A stretch of 64,000 nucleotides of DNA from Xanthocytophaga flava (lineage in GTDB: Bacteria > Bacteroidota > Bacteroidia > Cytophagales > 172606-1). Where the stretch lies: positions 248,001 to 312,000 of the forward strand of contig JASJOS010000005.1 in NCBI GenBank assembly GCA_030068525.1, written 5' to 3'. The position numbers were made by a program, and so were the translations under genes. Shown here piece by piece: positions 31,689-40,996 of this stretch; positions within the stretch are counted from its first letter, which is position 1, and the number at the start of each line of letters is the position of its first letter. The notes under the pieces are model-generated. The model searched no databases. It was not told the DNA's origin and was given only the letters and a program-made list of their open reading frames with translations.

Positions 31689-33938
31689 TTAAAAGTTTAG
31701 TTGTAGTGTAACAAAATAATTTCTTCTAGCTTGCACAAAATAATATGGTTGCTGATCTGTAACCTGCCCACTGGTAAAGTATAACTTATCTGTCAGATTG
31801 TTAGCCATAAATGAGAATCTGACATGTTGAAGAAAATCCATAGAAATGCGCAGGTTCAGCAAATGGAAGTCTGGTGTCATAAACTGAGATTCATTGGTAT
31901 TTGCTAGAAAGGATTTGCTTACATATCTACTGGATAATTCTACCTCACCTCTCAACTTTTTTGGTTTGGAAAAAGGCAACTGATAAATCACACCTTGATT
32001 TAAAATCCATTTAGGTGATAATAATGGATTAACATTCCGATATGTTTGATTGTCTACATCATTAGTATATTCTTTAATCTGTGCATCCATAAAAGCTGTA
32101 TTCTGCACAATTGTAAGGTTAGAAAGTAGCTTCCAGCTCAGATCCACCTCAACTCCACGCCGATAGCTCTGAGCTACATTTTTCCGCAATGGCAATCCGA
32201 TGTAACTCAACTGACCAATAGGGGCAATCTCATTATGAAACTGCATCGTATATACATTTGCCTGTATAACCAATGTAGGTAATATCCATCGGGCTCCTAT
32301 TTCAATATCTGTTACAGATTCGGACTTTACCCTTGTTAAGTCACCAATCAATGAAATATTACTGGTATCTACATCATCAAACCCAGCAAAAAGGTCATTT
32401 CGGGTAGGTTCCCGGCTTGTTCTGCCAATAGAGGCATACACATTTACAGCCGGACCTGCCTGATAGGTAATGCCAACTTTGGGATTAAAGAATGTCCATT
32501 GAGTGGACAGCTCTGGCAATTCATAACTTTTCTCTGGACTATATCGAAAAAATACAGATCGAATCTGAGCATCTGCAAAGACATTAAATTTATTCCAGGC
32601 ATAATTAATCTTACCAAAAGCAGAAATCTCCTTTTTATACCCTGTGTTGGTATACAATCGATCAGAGGTAGTAGGCTGTATACTGGAAAAGTGATCACGT
32701 TTGTATGTATTAGCATGAACGCCTACATGAGTTGTTAACCGATCTTTAGTATAGTGCAAAGTCATCATTCCTCCACCAAAATCAGAAGCAACTGAAAAGT
32801 TCTGTAAAATCGGATCAAAGCGAATATCATATCCTCCTGTCAGATGAATATAGTATCCGGATGTAACCAATGATGTAGATTGGTTGAATTTATGCGTATG
32901 TTGTAGTTGTACCAGTTGCTGAGAGAACTTATCCTTTTCTTCTGGTGAGAGATAATTGGTTCGTGGGTCCTGTTGAATATCTGTTAATGCTACTGGCACA
33001 TATGCCATATCATTTCGGGTATGTCCGGTAAAAGCAGTAAGACGAAGTAGATCCTTCTTTCCAAAATAACCTGCACTGATAAATCCGGAATGAGCATGTG
33101 TCCCTGAATGATATTTATATCCATCTGTATGTAACAGTGAATAGCGACCATACAAAGCAAAACCATTCTTCAATCGTCCAGTTGAGAATTCCGGACTAAT
33201 CCGATAAGAACCAAAAGAGCCATATCCTGTCTGCAGGTTTACTGAACCTATTGAATCTGCAAGATTGATACTTTCAAAGTTAACAGAACCTGCATAGGAC
33301 GCCGTACCAGATGTACTAGTCCCAACACCACGCTGCACCTGAATTGATTGCAGGCTATTTCCAAAATCAGCAAAGTTGGCAAAATATACTCCCTGATCTT
33401 CAGGTTCGTTCAGAGGTAATCCATTGAGTGTAAAATTGATCCGGGATTGGTCTATTCCCCTCAATCGCATATAGGAATATCCAAAGGAATTACCCGCATC
33501 CGAATAATAATTTATGGAAGGAGTTTGTGTCAAGAGTACAGGCATTTCCTGTCCCATATAGTTTTGCTCAATTTGAGTTTTACTTAAAGTCTTTTGAGAT
33601 ATAGGTGTTGTTTCATCAGCCCGTATTCCTTGAATAATGATTTCTTCAGTAACAACATCTTGGGCTGCTAGCAATATATCGTCTCCCTTAAAATCGGTTT
33701 CGGAATTTACATTAACCTCATATGTAGTATATCCCACATGACTTATTCGTAATGTATAGCTTCCGGAAGGAATATTTCTCAGTTCAAAATTTCCAGATGT
33801 ATTGGTAATTGTTCCGTGTTGCGTTTCAACCAACAAGATTGTTGCATTGGCAATCGGTTTATGAGTTGCCTGATCCTTGACAATACCTGATATAGAGAAA
33901 TTTAGTGCAGTGATGAGAGTTAGTAGAGTTGCAGCCAT
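31689..33938 (-). CDS. TonB-dependent outer-membrane receptor linked to NAD salvage genes
   Basis: 749 aa. A short hydrophobic leader (MAATLLTLITALNFS) precedes a CarboxypepD_reg-like domain (about 15-95, ISGIVKDQATHKPIANATILL), a plug (about 110-225: LTQTPSINYYSDAGNSFGYSYMRLRGIDQ) and a full beta-barrel ending RRNYFVTLQLNF. The upstream codon is a stop, so the start is fixed. The leader is unusually short for a signal peptide. No SusD is present. It is cotranscribed with an ADP-ribosylglycohydrolase and nadR, so I infer import of nicotinamide riboside or another pyridine nucleotide. A good promoter lies at 33959-33990. Confidence 0.92.
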   Translation of the reverse strand: MAATLLTLITALNFSISGIVKDQATHKPIANATILLVETQHGTITNTSGNFELRNIPSGSYTLRISHVGYTTYEVNVNSETDFKGDDILLAAQDVVTEEIIIQGIRADETTPISQKTLSKTQIEQNYMGQEMPVLLTQTPSINYYSDAGNSFGYSYMRLRGIDQSRINFTLNGLPLNEPEDQGVYFANFADFGNSLQSIQVQRGVGTSTSGTASYAGSVNFESINLADSIGSVNLQTGYGSFGSYRISPEFSTGRLKNGFALYGRYSLLHTDGYKYHSGTHAHSGFISAGYFGKKDLLRLTAFTGHTRNDMAYVPVALTDIQQDPRTNYLSPEEKDKFSQQLVQLQHTHKFNQSTSLVTSGYYIHLTGGYDIRFDPILQNFSVASDFGGGMMTLHYTKDRLTTHVGVHANTYKRDHFSSIQPTTSDRLYTNTGYKKEISAFGKINYAWNKFNVFADAQIRSVFFRYSPEKSYELPELSTQWTFFNPKVGITYQAGPAVNVYASIGRTSREPTRNDLFAGFDDVDTSNISLIGDLTRVKSESVTDIEIGARWILPTLVIQANVYTMQFHNEIAPIGQLSYIGLPLRKNVAQSYRRGVEVDLSWKLLSNLTIVQNTAFMDAQIKEYTNDVDNQTYRNVNPLLSPKWILNQGVIYQLPFSKPKKLRGEVELSSRYVSKSFLANTNESQFMTPDFHLLNLRISMDFLQHVRFSFMANNLTDKLYFTSGQVTDQQPYYFVQARRNYFVTLQLNF

Positions 33939-33958
33939 ATATTAGTGTAAATACTACA

Positions 33959-33990
33959 CAAAGATAAAGTAAATATACAACTCATGTCAA
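33959..33990 (-). promoter_or_regulatory. Bacteroidota-type promoter for the NAD-linked TonB-receptor operon
   Basis: On the minus strand: TTG (complement of 33988-33990), 21 nt, TATCTTTG (complement of 33959-33966), a full consensus match. The start site would be near 33953, leaving a leader of about 15 nt. Confidence 0.65.
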
Positions 33991-34072
33991 GCTTTATTTT
34001 TGAAAGCCTTACTAGCCCTTACTTATAGTTGGTATACTATTTTTAAATCTCACTGTATAATGTATATACACT

Positions 34073-34597
34073 ATGGAAAAGCCTGAGAACAGAATTGCTT
34101 TATTTTTTGAGAAATTTGCCAATAAGACTACTCAGTTGGCTGGTAGTTCGGGAGCTTTTACTTTAGCCCTTCTGACAATTATCATATGGTTAGCAACAGG
34201 TCCAATTTTTCATTATTCAGATACATGGCAGTTAATTATCAACACAGGCACTACAATTATTACCTTTCTGATGGTTTTCCTCATTCAGAAATCCCAAAAT
34301 AAGGATGGTATGGCTATGCAATTAAAACTAAACGAATTAATTGCAGCTAGTCAACGCGCCAGCAACCGCCTTGTGGATGTTGAATCATTAACTGAACAAG
34401 AATTACGAACTCTAAGCCAATACTATGCAACCCTAGCAGATGTGTCATCAAAAGCAACCAATATACACGAATCTCATTCCATAGAAGAAGCTATTGATGA
34501 TACCAAAGAAAAATTAGAATTTGAGAGACAAGAGGACGAGAAAAAAGCTCAGAAAGAGCAATCTACAGTGAATCATCCAAACCGCAAGGAAAGTTAA
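34073..34597 (+). CDS. Low-affinity iron permease family protein
   Basis: 174 aa. N-terminal FEKFANKTTQLAGSSGAF and two membrane helices (FTLALLTIIIWLATGPIF, LIINTGTTIITFLMVFLIQ) followed by QNKDGMAMQLKLNELIAAS, the complete pattern of this family. The C-terminal third is a charged coiled coil (about 105-174). The family was named after yeast Fet4 but bacterial members are much shorter and a transport role is not proven. Divergent from the TonB-dependent receptor; its stop overlaps by 4 bp the end of the convergent pnuC. Confidence 0.88.
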   Translation: MEKPENRIALFFEKFANKTTQLAGSSGAFTLALLTIIIWLATGPIFHYSDTWQLIINTGTTIITFLMVFLIQKSQNKDGMAMQLKLNELIAASQRASNRLVDVESLTEQELRTLSQYYATLADVSSKATNIHESHSIEEAIDDTKEKLEFERQEDEKKAQKEQSTVNHPNRKES

Positions 34598-35268
34598 TTT
34601 AACGAATACTTTTGATGAATCTTCCACCAGTTAAATGCACCATTTGTTGCCAGAAAGCAAAATATCAGATAAAGCAGACTATAAAATTTTACATCTTTAG
34701 TATAATACATATATGTGCTGATTACATCTATCAGAATCCATGCATACCAGCATTCTATCTTTTTGCGAATCATCCAGAATGTGGCAATAATACTGGCAAC
34801 AGTTGTAAACGAATCCAGGTAAGGAAAAGCACTAGGCTTTGAAAAAAGTACTGGAAATAACACATGCAGATAACTTGCAAACGTTCCAAGTGCACCTGTT
34901 GCTACAAGTGTGACAATACCCCATGTCACCCAATCCTTAGAGGAGAGAAAGCTTACCTTTAACTGATCTTTTTGGTCTGCTTCATATTTTTCCGGATTCA
35001 GCCATTTCCACCATCCCATAATGCTTGTCACCAGAAAGAAGACTTGCAGAAACATATCTGGATAAAGCTGTATTTGATAAAATAGAAAAAAGGATAGAAT
35101 TACATTCACAATTCCCACTGGCCATGTCCACACATGAGCTATAGAAGCCAGCCAAACCCCGCCAATACCCGTAATAACCCCAAAGAACTCGAGATAACTC
35201 AATGAGTATCCAAGTATGTTTACAAACGTATTTTCAATATGAAAAAAGGACTCGAAAGATGCTAACAC
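34594..35268 (-). CDS. pnuC: PnuC-type nicotinamide riboside transporter
   Basis: About 224 aa with seven helices. Family motifs: YLEFFGVITGIGGVWLASIAHVWTWPVGIVN near the N terminus, SIMGWWKWLNPE, and WMIRKKIECWYAWILIDVIS near the end. PnuC carries nicotinamide riboside by facilitated diffusion and is pulled by phosphorylation through NadR, encoded nearby. There is no in-frame ATG near the start. I chose GTG at 35268; a TTG at 35304 would add 12 residues but lies in a TTTTTTGCACC sequence that looks more like a promoter -7 region. The exact start is uncertain by those 12 codons. Confidence 0.88.
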   Translation of the reverse strand: MLASFESFFHIENTFVNILGYSLSYLEFFGVITGIGGVWLASIAHVWTWPVGIVNVILSFFLFYQIQLYPDMFLQVFFLVTSIMGWWKWLNPEKYEADQKDQLKVSFLSSKDWVTWGIVTLVATGALGTFASYLHVLFPVLFSKPSAFPYLDSFTTVASIIATFWMIRKKIECWYAWILIDVISTYMYYTKDVKFYSLLYLIFCFLATNGAFNWWKIHQKYSLN

Positions 35269-35349
35269 GACAGAGTTAAAGTATTTACGAATGCGAAGGT
35301 GCAAAAAATGTTGATTTATTATATTTTCTATGTAGGAAAATGCAATCCC

Positions 35350-37026
35350 TCATATTATTCCTGTATGATACTGAGGAAGTTCAACCATAAATGTTGTTCC
35401 CAGCTCTACTGCCGATTTCACATTTATGTACCCTCTCAAAGCAGTCACTGTTTCCTTTACAATGTAAAGGCCTAGTCCAGATCCCACTGATTTGTGAGAA
35501 ACCTTAAAAAACATATCAAAAATCCGGTTCAGATATTCTGGTTCTATTCCAATACCATTATCAGTAATAGTAATCTTTGCCTTATTATCATTAACAACCA
35601 CAGTTATTTCCACAAAAGATGCCACTTGTAAGGAACGATACCGTACAGCATTGGACAACAGATTACCAATAATAGATCTCACTCGTTCTTCATCGCTATA
35701 AAAGGCTCCTTCCTGAATAATATTTACTTTAAAGTCAATGCTTTGTGCATTTTTAGCAAATCGCAATGCCTCTATTAGTTCATTAACTATTTCTGAGAAA
35801 TATAATGGCTGATTTCTGATTTCAAGCTTTTTATTTTTAGCGTATTGAGTTATATCAATTAATAACTGGTCTAACTTGTGTACGCTTTTACCAATCATTG
35901 CTATATATTCCTCTCGTTCTGATTCATCTTCTTCACTCTGAAACAATTCAACTAACCCTAATACAGATGCTAGTGGAGCTCTCATATCATGAGAAGACCT
36001 ATAAATAAAATGATCCAATTCATGATTTAACTTGGTAAGAATCGCATTGGTCTCACTAAGATTTTTCTCATAGTTTTTGCGTTCTGAAATATCCAATACA
36101 GAAAAAGCAACATTATGAATCTCTCCCCTTTGATTCACAACAGGAACAAAATTCAGACTCATCCAGGTAGGCACATTACCCATCATTACCAGCATATCTT
36201 TTTGAATTGTTTGGCCTGCGAATGCTTTATCAAGAGCTTCTGCTTCCATTTCCCGATTCTGCGGGTTTCCATAATCAAGATAGCTATCTCCTATTTGTAA
36301 TGTATCATCATATACATCCTGATAGTAATCAAAAAACTTACGGTTAAAAAGTTCTATCTTCCTCTCTTTGTTAATCAGCATCAACATCTGTGTATTACTA
36401 TCAATAACTGATTTTAATTTCTCCTGCTCATTCGTAATAGCATTTGTCCGTATCTGCTGAAGAATTAAATAGACAAATGCTATAGTGATACACAATGATG
36501 CAATCATGCAAAAAATAAAGAGGCCATGTAGTGTTTCATAGCTATGTACATTTGAAGAATAGAGTGAATGATGTGTTAATTCCATTATTCCCCATCCGGC
36601 TATTGTCATTAACAAATGACTAATTACAAGAAGTATATCTTCATAGGAGAAGGTAGCGAATATTGCGAATACTAGTGGAAAATAGAAGAAATATACTCCA
36701 GCCTGTATTCCATAACGGGCGTCATGTATAAAAATAAGTACGTTAATAATAAGGATGGCCAATGTAGAGGTAAAAGCATAATAGACTCTATTTCGTACAT
36801 ATAAAATCCATAAGAATGCAAAAAAGCCTACTAGGATTGCATATCCTAACATATATTCGGCAACTATAAAATTAAGAATAGTAGCTATTAAAAAAACAAC
36901 TGTACAGACTAAAGTAAACTGAAATGTTATAATTGTTCGAAATTGGTTACTTCCTGGCTTCTGTGAGGGAACAGGATCGCCAAAGAAATTTCTTACGAAA
37001 GAATCAAGTATGGGAAAATAAGACAT
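35350..37026 (-). CDS. Membrane PAS-domain sensor histidine kinase
   Basis: 558 aa. Six or so membrane helices (about 32-192), a short coiled linker, a PAS domain (about 205-318, VIDSNTQMLMLINKERKIELFN ... VAFSVLDISERK), HisKA with SSHDMRAPLASVLGLVELF (His346) and a HATPase domain with N-box IIGNLLSNAVRY and G-boxes ITDNGIGI and GSGLGLYIVKE. The start MSYFPILDSFVRNFFGDPVP is the only reasonable one. No response regulator is adjacent, so it is an orphan kinase. The stop is 81 bp before pnuC on the same strand, which does not imply shared function. Confidence 0.92.
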   Translation of the reverse strand: MSYFPILDSFVRNFFGDPVPSQKPGSNQFRTIITFQFTLVCTVVFLIATILNFIVAEYMLGYAILVGFFAFLWILYVRNRVYYAFTSTLAILIINVLIFIHDARYGIQAGVYFFYFPLVFAIFATFSYEDILLVISHLLMTIAGWGIMELTHHSLYSSNVHSYETLHGLFIFCMIASLCITIAFVYLILQQIRTNAITNEQEKLKSVIDSNTQMLMLINKERKIELFNRKFFDYYQDVYDDTLQIGDSYLDYGNPQNREMEAEALDKAFAGQTIQKDMLVMMGNVPTWMSLNFVPVVNQRGEIHNVAFSVLDISERKNYEKNLSETNAILTKLNHELDHFIYRSSHDMRAPLASVLGLVELFQSEEDESEREEYIAMIGKSVHKLDQLLIDITQYAKNKKLEIRNQPLYFSEIVNELIEALRFAKNAQSIDFKVNIIQEGAFYSDEERVRSIIGNLLSNAVRYRSLQVASFVEITVVVNDNKAKITITDNGIGIEPEYLNRIFDMFFKVSHKSVGSGLGLYIVKETVTALRGYINVKSAVELGTTFMVELPQYHTGII

Positions 37027-37370
37027 TAGAATGAGACGTATCTAACTATTTTAGAAATATAGGGACTTTTTTTGTTTTTGCACAAGTTGGTTATCCCCAC
37101 ATAAATATACTACCATGTAATCTTATAGCAAATAATATTTGGCTAATACAAAATATTTCTACTTATCGTTTTAATCTTGCCTTTAAAAAATCTATCTCCC
37201 CCTCTATCTGGAATACCTATTTTCTGACTGGTTGCCCTATTTTTTGTATAAAAGCCAGGTCTATCTTTATATGAATTGTTATGTAGAGATTATTTCCTTG
37301 TATTTTTCAAACTCTACTTTTAATTTCTAATTCATAACCACTACCTTTGCGCGCTGTAAACTTCATCCTT
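37027..37370. other. Divergent 344-bp region upstream of gcvT
   Basis: AT-rich space between the PAS kinase and gcvT. I checked for a glycine riboswitch and see none of its paired-aptamer structure. The only recognisable element is TACCTTTG at 37342-37349, a good -7 box about 20 nt before the gcvT ATG, without a clear TTG in the -33 position. Confidence 0.5.
37342..37349 (+). promoter_or_regulatory. Promoter -7 box for gcvT-comB
   Basis: TACCTTTG followed by CGCG matches TAnnTTTG. The -33 element is weak (T-rich, no TTG). Transcription would begin near 37354, giving a very short leader to the ATG at 37371, so the in-frame TTG at 37347 cannot be the start. Confidence 0.5.
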
Positions 37371-38468
37371 ATGACTGAAATATCCTCCGCAAAAAAGATA
37401 CCCCTACATGATATTCATGTACAAGCTGGTGGCAAGATGGTTCCATTTGCTGGCTACATTATGCCTGTACGTTATTCATCTGATATAGAAGAACACAATA
37501 CAGTCCGTAATGGCGTTGGAATCTTTGATGTCTCTCACATGGGAGAGTTTATGCTTAAAGGGCCAAAAGCACTGGACCTTATTCAATATGTTACTTCCAA
37601 TGACGCATCCAAATTAGCCGATGGTAAAATTCAGTATTCCTGTTTCCCAAACGATAAAGGTGGTATAGTTGATGATCTTCTTGTTTACCGTATCCGGGAA
37701 AATGAATATATGCTGGTGGTAAATGCATCTAATATTGAAAAAGACTGGAATTGGATTCAGCAACATAATACTTTTGGTGTAGAGATGGAAAATATTTCTG
37801 ATCATCTCTGCCTATTCGCTGTTCAGGGCCCTAAAGCTGCTGCAGCTTTACAGGCACTTACACCTGTAGACCTACAATCACTAGAATACTATACTTTTAC
37901 AAAAGGACCTTTTGCAGATATCAATGACGTGATTATATCTGCTACAGGATACACGGGTGCAGGTGGTTTCGAAATCTATGTGCCAGCAAAAGACGCCAAT
38001 CATGTCTGGACTCAGATTATGGAAGCTGGCTCTTTGTATGGTATTAAACCTATTGGGTTAGGAGCCAGAGATACCTTACGATTAGAAATGGGATATTGTC
38101 TTTATGGAAATGATATTGATGATACAACGTCTCCACTTGAAGCCGGACTTGGATGGATTACTAAGTTTTCCAAGAGTTTTATTAACTCCGAGAATCTGAA
38201 GTCTCAAAAGGAAAAAGGTGTAGCGAAAAAACTAATTGGTTTTAAGATGGAAGAAAGAGGTATTCCAAGAGCTCACTATACACTTGTAAATGCATCAGGT
38301 GAGAAAATAGGTGAAGTAACCTCCGGTACACAATCTCCTACATTAGGGCTCGGGATTGGAATGGGATATGTACAAAGTGCTTACGCAACTTCTGAGACAG
38401 AAATATACGTTACTGTCCGTGACAAGAATCTAAAAGCCAAAGTCGTTAAATTACCATTTGTGAAATAA
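37371..38468 (+). CDS. gcvT: Aminomethyltransferase, glycine cleavage system T protein
   Basis: 365 aa. Takes the aminomethyl group from lipoyl-H protein and transfers its carbon to tetrahydrofolate. Typical blocks: [16 protein letters not shown] (about 22-37), [42 protein letters not shown], and [24 protein letters not shown] near residue 230-250; the C-terminal barrel has [21 protein letters not shown]. Length is normal for the family. The other gcv genes are elsewhere, as is usual in Bacteroidota. comB follows after 10 bp, so the two are cotranscribed. Confidence 0.96.
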   Translation: MTEISSAKKIPLHDIHVQAGGKMVPFAGYIMPVRYSSDIEEHNTVRNGVGIFDVSHMGEFMLKGPKALDLIQYVTSNDASKLADGKIQYSCFPNDKGGIVDDLLVYRIRENEYMLVVNASNIEKDWNWIQQHNTFGVEMENISDHLCLFAVQGPKAAAALQALTPVDLQSLEYYTFTKGPFADINDVIISATGYTGAGGFEIYVPAKDANHVWTQIMEAGSLYGIKPIGLGARDTLRLEMGYCLYGNDIDDTTSPLEAGLGWITKFSKSFINSENLKSQKEKGVAKKLIGFKMEERGIPRAHYTLVNASGEKIGEVTSGTQSPTLGLGIGMGYVQSAYATSETEIYVTVRDKNLKAKVVKLPFVK

Positions 38469-38478
38469 TACTTTTCTG

Positions 38479-39183
38479 ATGAGAAAAATTGACGTTTGCC
38501 CTACACCAGAGCTGTTGCACCTGTATAACTTAGAAAACAAGATTGCTGTCATTGTAGATGTGTTTCGTGCAACATCCTGTATGACAACGGCCTTTGCTCA
38601 TGGAATTGAAAAGATCATCCCTGTTGCTCATATAGAAGAGTGCAAGATATTACAGGAACAAGGCTATCTTGCTGCTGCCGAGAGAAATGCTATGAAAGTT
38701 GAAGGGTTTGATTTGGATAATTCCCCATTCAGCTATATGAAGCCTGATCTTGCAGGTAAAACATTAGCTATGACCACTACCAATGGCACACTAGCCCTTA
38801 CCAAATCCAAATCTGCTCAGCAGGTATTAGTAGGATCTTTTCTCAATCGCAAAGCTATTACAGATTATTTATTAACTCAGCCTTATGATGTATTAGTAGT
38901 TTGTGCTGGATGGAAAGGCAAATATAATTTAGAGGACACCTTGTTTGCAGGTGCTGTAGTATGTAGCCTAAAAAATGAATTTACTATAGAAGATGATGCA
39001 GCATTGGCTGCACATATGATATATGATGCAGCAAAATACAATATGATCAAGTTTATCGCTCACTCCTCACATGTTCGCAGATTAGCTCGTTTAAATCTTA
39101 CCCGAGATATCGAATTTTGCCTTCGTGAGGATTTATACAATGTAGTACCTATCCTCCAAAATGGAGCCCTAGTAAAGATGTAG
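38479..39183 (+). CDS. comB: 2-phosphosulfolactate phosphatase (ComB family)
   Basis: 234 aa. Family motifs: VIVDVFRATSCMTTAFAHG (about 24-42), AAERNAMKVEGFDLDNSPF (about 74-92), KTLAMTTTNGTLAL and VGSFLNRKAI, then VVCAGWKGKYNLEDTLFAG, the magnesium-dependent active-site region. ComB dephosphorylates 2-phosphosulfolactate in coenzyme M synthesis of methanogens; many bacteria have it without making coenzyme M. Sulfolactate could feed other sulfonate metabolism, and Cytophagales are known for sulfonolipids, but a link is speculation. Cotranscribed with gcvT (10-bp gap). Confidence 0.92.
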   Translation: MRKIDVCPTPELLHLYNLENKIAVIVDVFRATSCMTTAFAHGIEKIIPVAHIEECKILQEQGYLAAAERNAMKVEGFDLDNSPFSYMKPDLAGKTLAMTTTNGTLALTKSKSAQQVLVGSFLNRKAITDYLLTQPYDVLVVCAGWKGKYNLEDTLFAGAVVCSLKNEFTIEDDAALAAHMIYDAAKYNMIKFIAHSSHVRRLARLNLTRDIEFCLREDLYNVVPILQNGALVKM

Positions 39184-39200
39184 ACTGTCAATATTCTATT

Positions 39201-39248
39201 AGCATAAATAAAAAAAACTGTCATATGACAGTTTTTTTTATTTATGCT
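39201..39248. terminator. 48-nt perfect palindromic bidirectional terminator
   Basis: Arms 39201-39224 and 39225-39248 are perfectly complementary with no loop; core ACTGTCAT/ATGACAGT flanked by A8 and T8. It separates comB from the convergent TPR gene. Confidence 0.92.
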
Positions 39249-39262
39249 ATACTAAACCCTGA

Positions 39263-40933
39263 TTATTTTGTTTTAGGCTGAGGTTTAGATGTTGTTGCTT
39301 TCGCTGGTGCAGCAGCCTTAGGATCTAGGTCTTTCTGTGTAAAAGTAAGCACGTTCTTTGCTCTCTTATCTGCTGGATCAAGAGCCAACATTTTGTTTGC
39401 ATATTCATGTGCCTTTGCCAGATCTTTATATTTTTTCAGATTAAGGATAGCTAAATAGAAATATCCATTAGACACCTCTCTTTTATATTTAGTCTTATCA
39501 GCTTCAGCATCTACCAATTCAAAAAACTTCTGATAGTCTGACTCTGCAATACCCTGCGTTCCATCAGCATCTTCTTTTGCACGGGTCTTTGCTCTCCACT
39601 GATAACCAATAATTTGCTTAGGACCTTCAAGTAATGTAATCATAGTACTGAATGCAGAATCAGCTTTCACAAAATCATTAGCATAATAATTAGCCAAGCC
39701 AGATAAATAATAATCGTTCGCATTAACTTTTTTACCCGGAGAAGCAATATATTGCTGGATTGCCTCAGCTGATTTTACATAAGCTTTGCCATCAAAGAAC
39801 TTCTGAGCTACATCTCTTAATCCTGCTACTCTATTGGTATCAATCTTAGCACCTTTTACAATATTCTCAAGTGCTTTGGTAGTGTCTCCACCATTACAGA
39901 TCTCCAACTTACCTAAATATTCGTAGTCAGAGCCAAGGATACCTTCAGGTTTTACCAATGTAAAATATTTATTCAAATACTCTAAACCTTGAGGGCACTG
40001 ATTTGTTTCATAAGAAGCATAGCCCATCAAACGATTGTAAACAGCACTATTACTGTATTGATTTTTTAGGGTAGCTAAAATATCTAAAGACTGCTGATAT
40101 TTTTCAACAAGAATTAGGAAGCCAGCATAACGAAACTGGTTTGCAGGGCTCTTATCAGCAAGTGAAATATATTTCTCCATATTCTCCAATGCTTTGTCAT
40201 ACTGTCTTGCCAGATAATAAAGATCAGCTAATTCACGATATGCGGGTGCATAATTAGCATCAGCAGCAATAGCTTCATTGTATTTTTCACGTGCAGCGTT
40301 CAAGTTTTTACTTCTTACAAAAAGATTACCTAAACGAACGTGTGTTTTCAATAACTTAGGATTTAATCCAATTGCTTTGTCATAGTTATTAGCAGCTGTT
40401 GTACCATCTAATTTTTGTAAAGCAGCATCACCAATAACAACATATGCATCTGCAAGATTTTTATTTAACTTTAAGGCTTGTTCAGCATTAGTTACAGCTT
40501 CGACAGGGTCAGTATTTCCTTCATATGAAACATAGGCCTCTCCTATACGATAAAAAACATCTGCATTTTTAGATTTTGTGATAGCTTTCGCCTGATCAAA
40601 CTGAGCTTTTGCTTCAGCTTTTTTACCTTGTTTTAACAAAAGTGAACCTAAACCCACATATGAAAGTCCGTTTTTAGGATCAGCAGCAACTCCCTTCTCA
40701 AACTGAGCTTTAGCAGAATCCAGTTCTCCAACCTGGATGTAATAATAACCCAGATAGAAATTATTCTCTCCAGTAGGTTTATTTTTCACCAGGGTTTTAA
40801 ACACATTTCCTGCACTGGCAAACTTATCTAAATCAAGATAGTTCAAACCTTCATTGATTGTCTGTGCAGTTCCTTTTTGCCCTACCAACATCATGGCAAG
40901 CATTCCCATAAAAACAAAAATGAATTTACGCAT
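39263..40933 (-). CDS. Periplasmic tetratricopeptide repeat protein of the TonB operon
   Basis: 556 aa. Signal peptide (MRKFIFVFMGMLAMMLVGQKGTAQ), then about ten TPR-like helical pairs: ENNFYLGYYYIQVGELDSAKAQF, GLSYVGLGSLLLKQGKKAEAKAQF, LADAYVVIGDAALQ, and so on to ANKMLALDPADKRAKNVL. The tail is Pro/Lys/Ala-rich low complexity. It is the last gene of the exbB-exbD-exbD-tonB-PstS-like unit, 63 bp after the PstS-like gene. TPR proteins in such a unit could scaffold the energy-transduction complex or its cargo; direct function is unknown. Confidence 0.9.
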   Translation of the reverse strand: MRKFIFVFMGMLAMMLVGQKGTAQTINEGLNYLDLDKFASAGNVFKTLVKNKPTGENNFYLGYYYIQVGELDSAKAQFEKGVAADPKNGLSYVGLGSLLLKQGKKAEAKAQFDQAKAITKSKNADVFYRIGEAYVSYEGNTDPVEAVTNAEQALKLNKNLADAYVVIGDAALQKLDGTTAANNYDKAIGLNPKLLKTHVRLGNLFVRSKNLNAAREKYNEAIAADANYAPAYRELADLYYLARQYDKALENMEKYISLADKSPANQFRYAGFLILVEKYQQSLDILATLKNQYSNSAVYNRLMGYASYETNQCPQGLEYLNKYFTLVKPEGILGSDYEYLGKLEICNGGDTTKALENIVKGAKIDTNRVAGLRDVAQKFFDGKAYVKSAEAIQQYIASPGKKVNANDYYLSGLANYYANDFVKADSAFSTMITLLEGPKQIIGYQWRAKTRAKEDADGTQGIAESDYQKFFELVDAEADKTKYKREVSNGYFYLAILNLKKYKDLAKAHEYANKMLALDPADKRAKNVLTFTQKDLDPKAAAPAKATTSKPQPKTK

Positions 40934-40996
40934 TAGTACTAAAGGGTTTTTGGTTAAGTTAAGTAAATGGATAGTATTATGTATAGTTTGGTAGCT

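Noticed and set aside
37027..37370. Glycine riboswitch before gcvT
   Set aside because: No paired aptamer structure; the promoter -7 box sits about 20 nt before the ATG, leaving no room for a leader.
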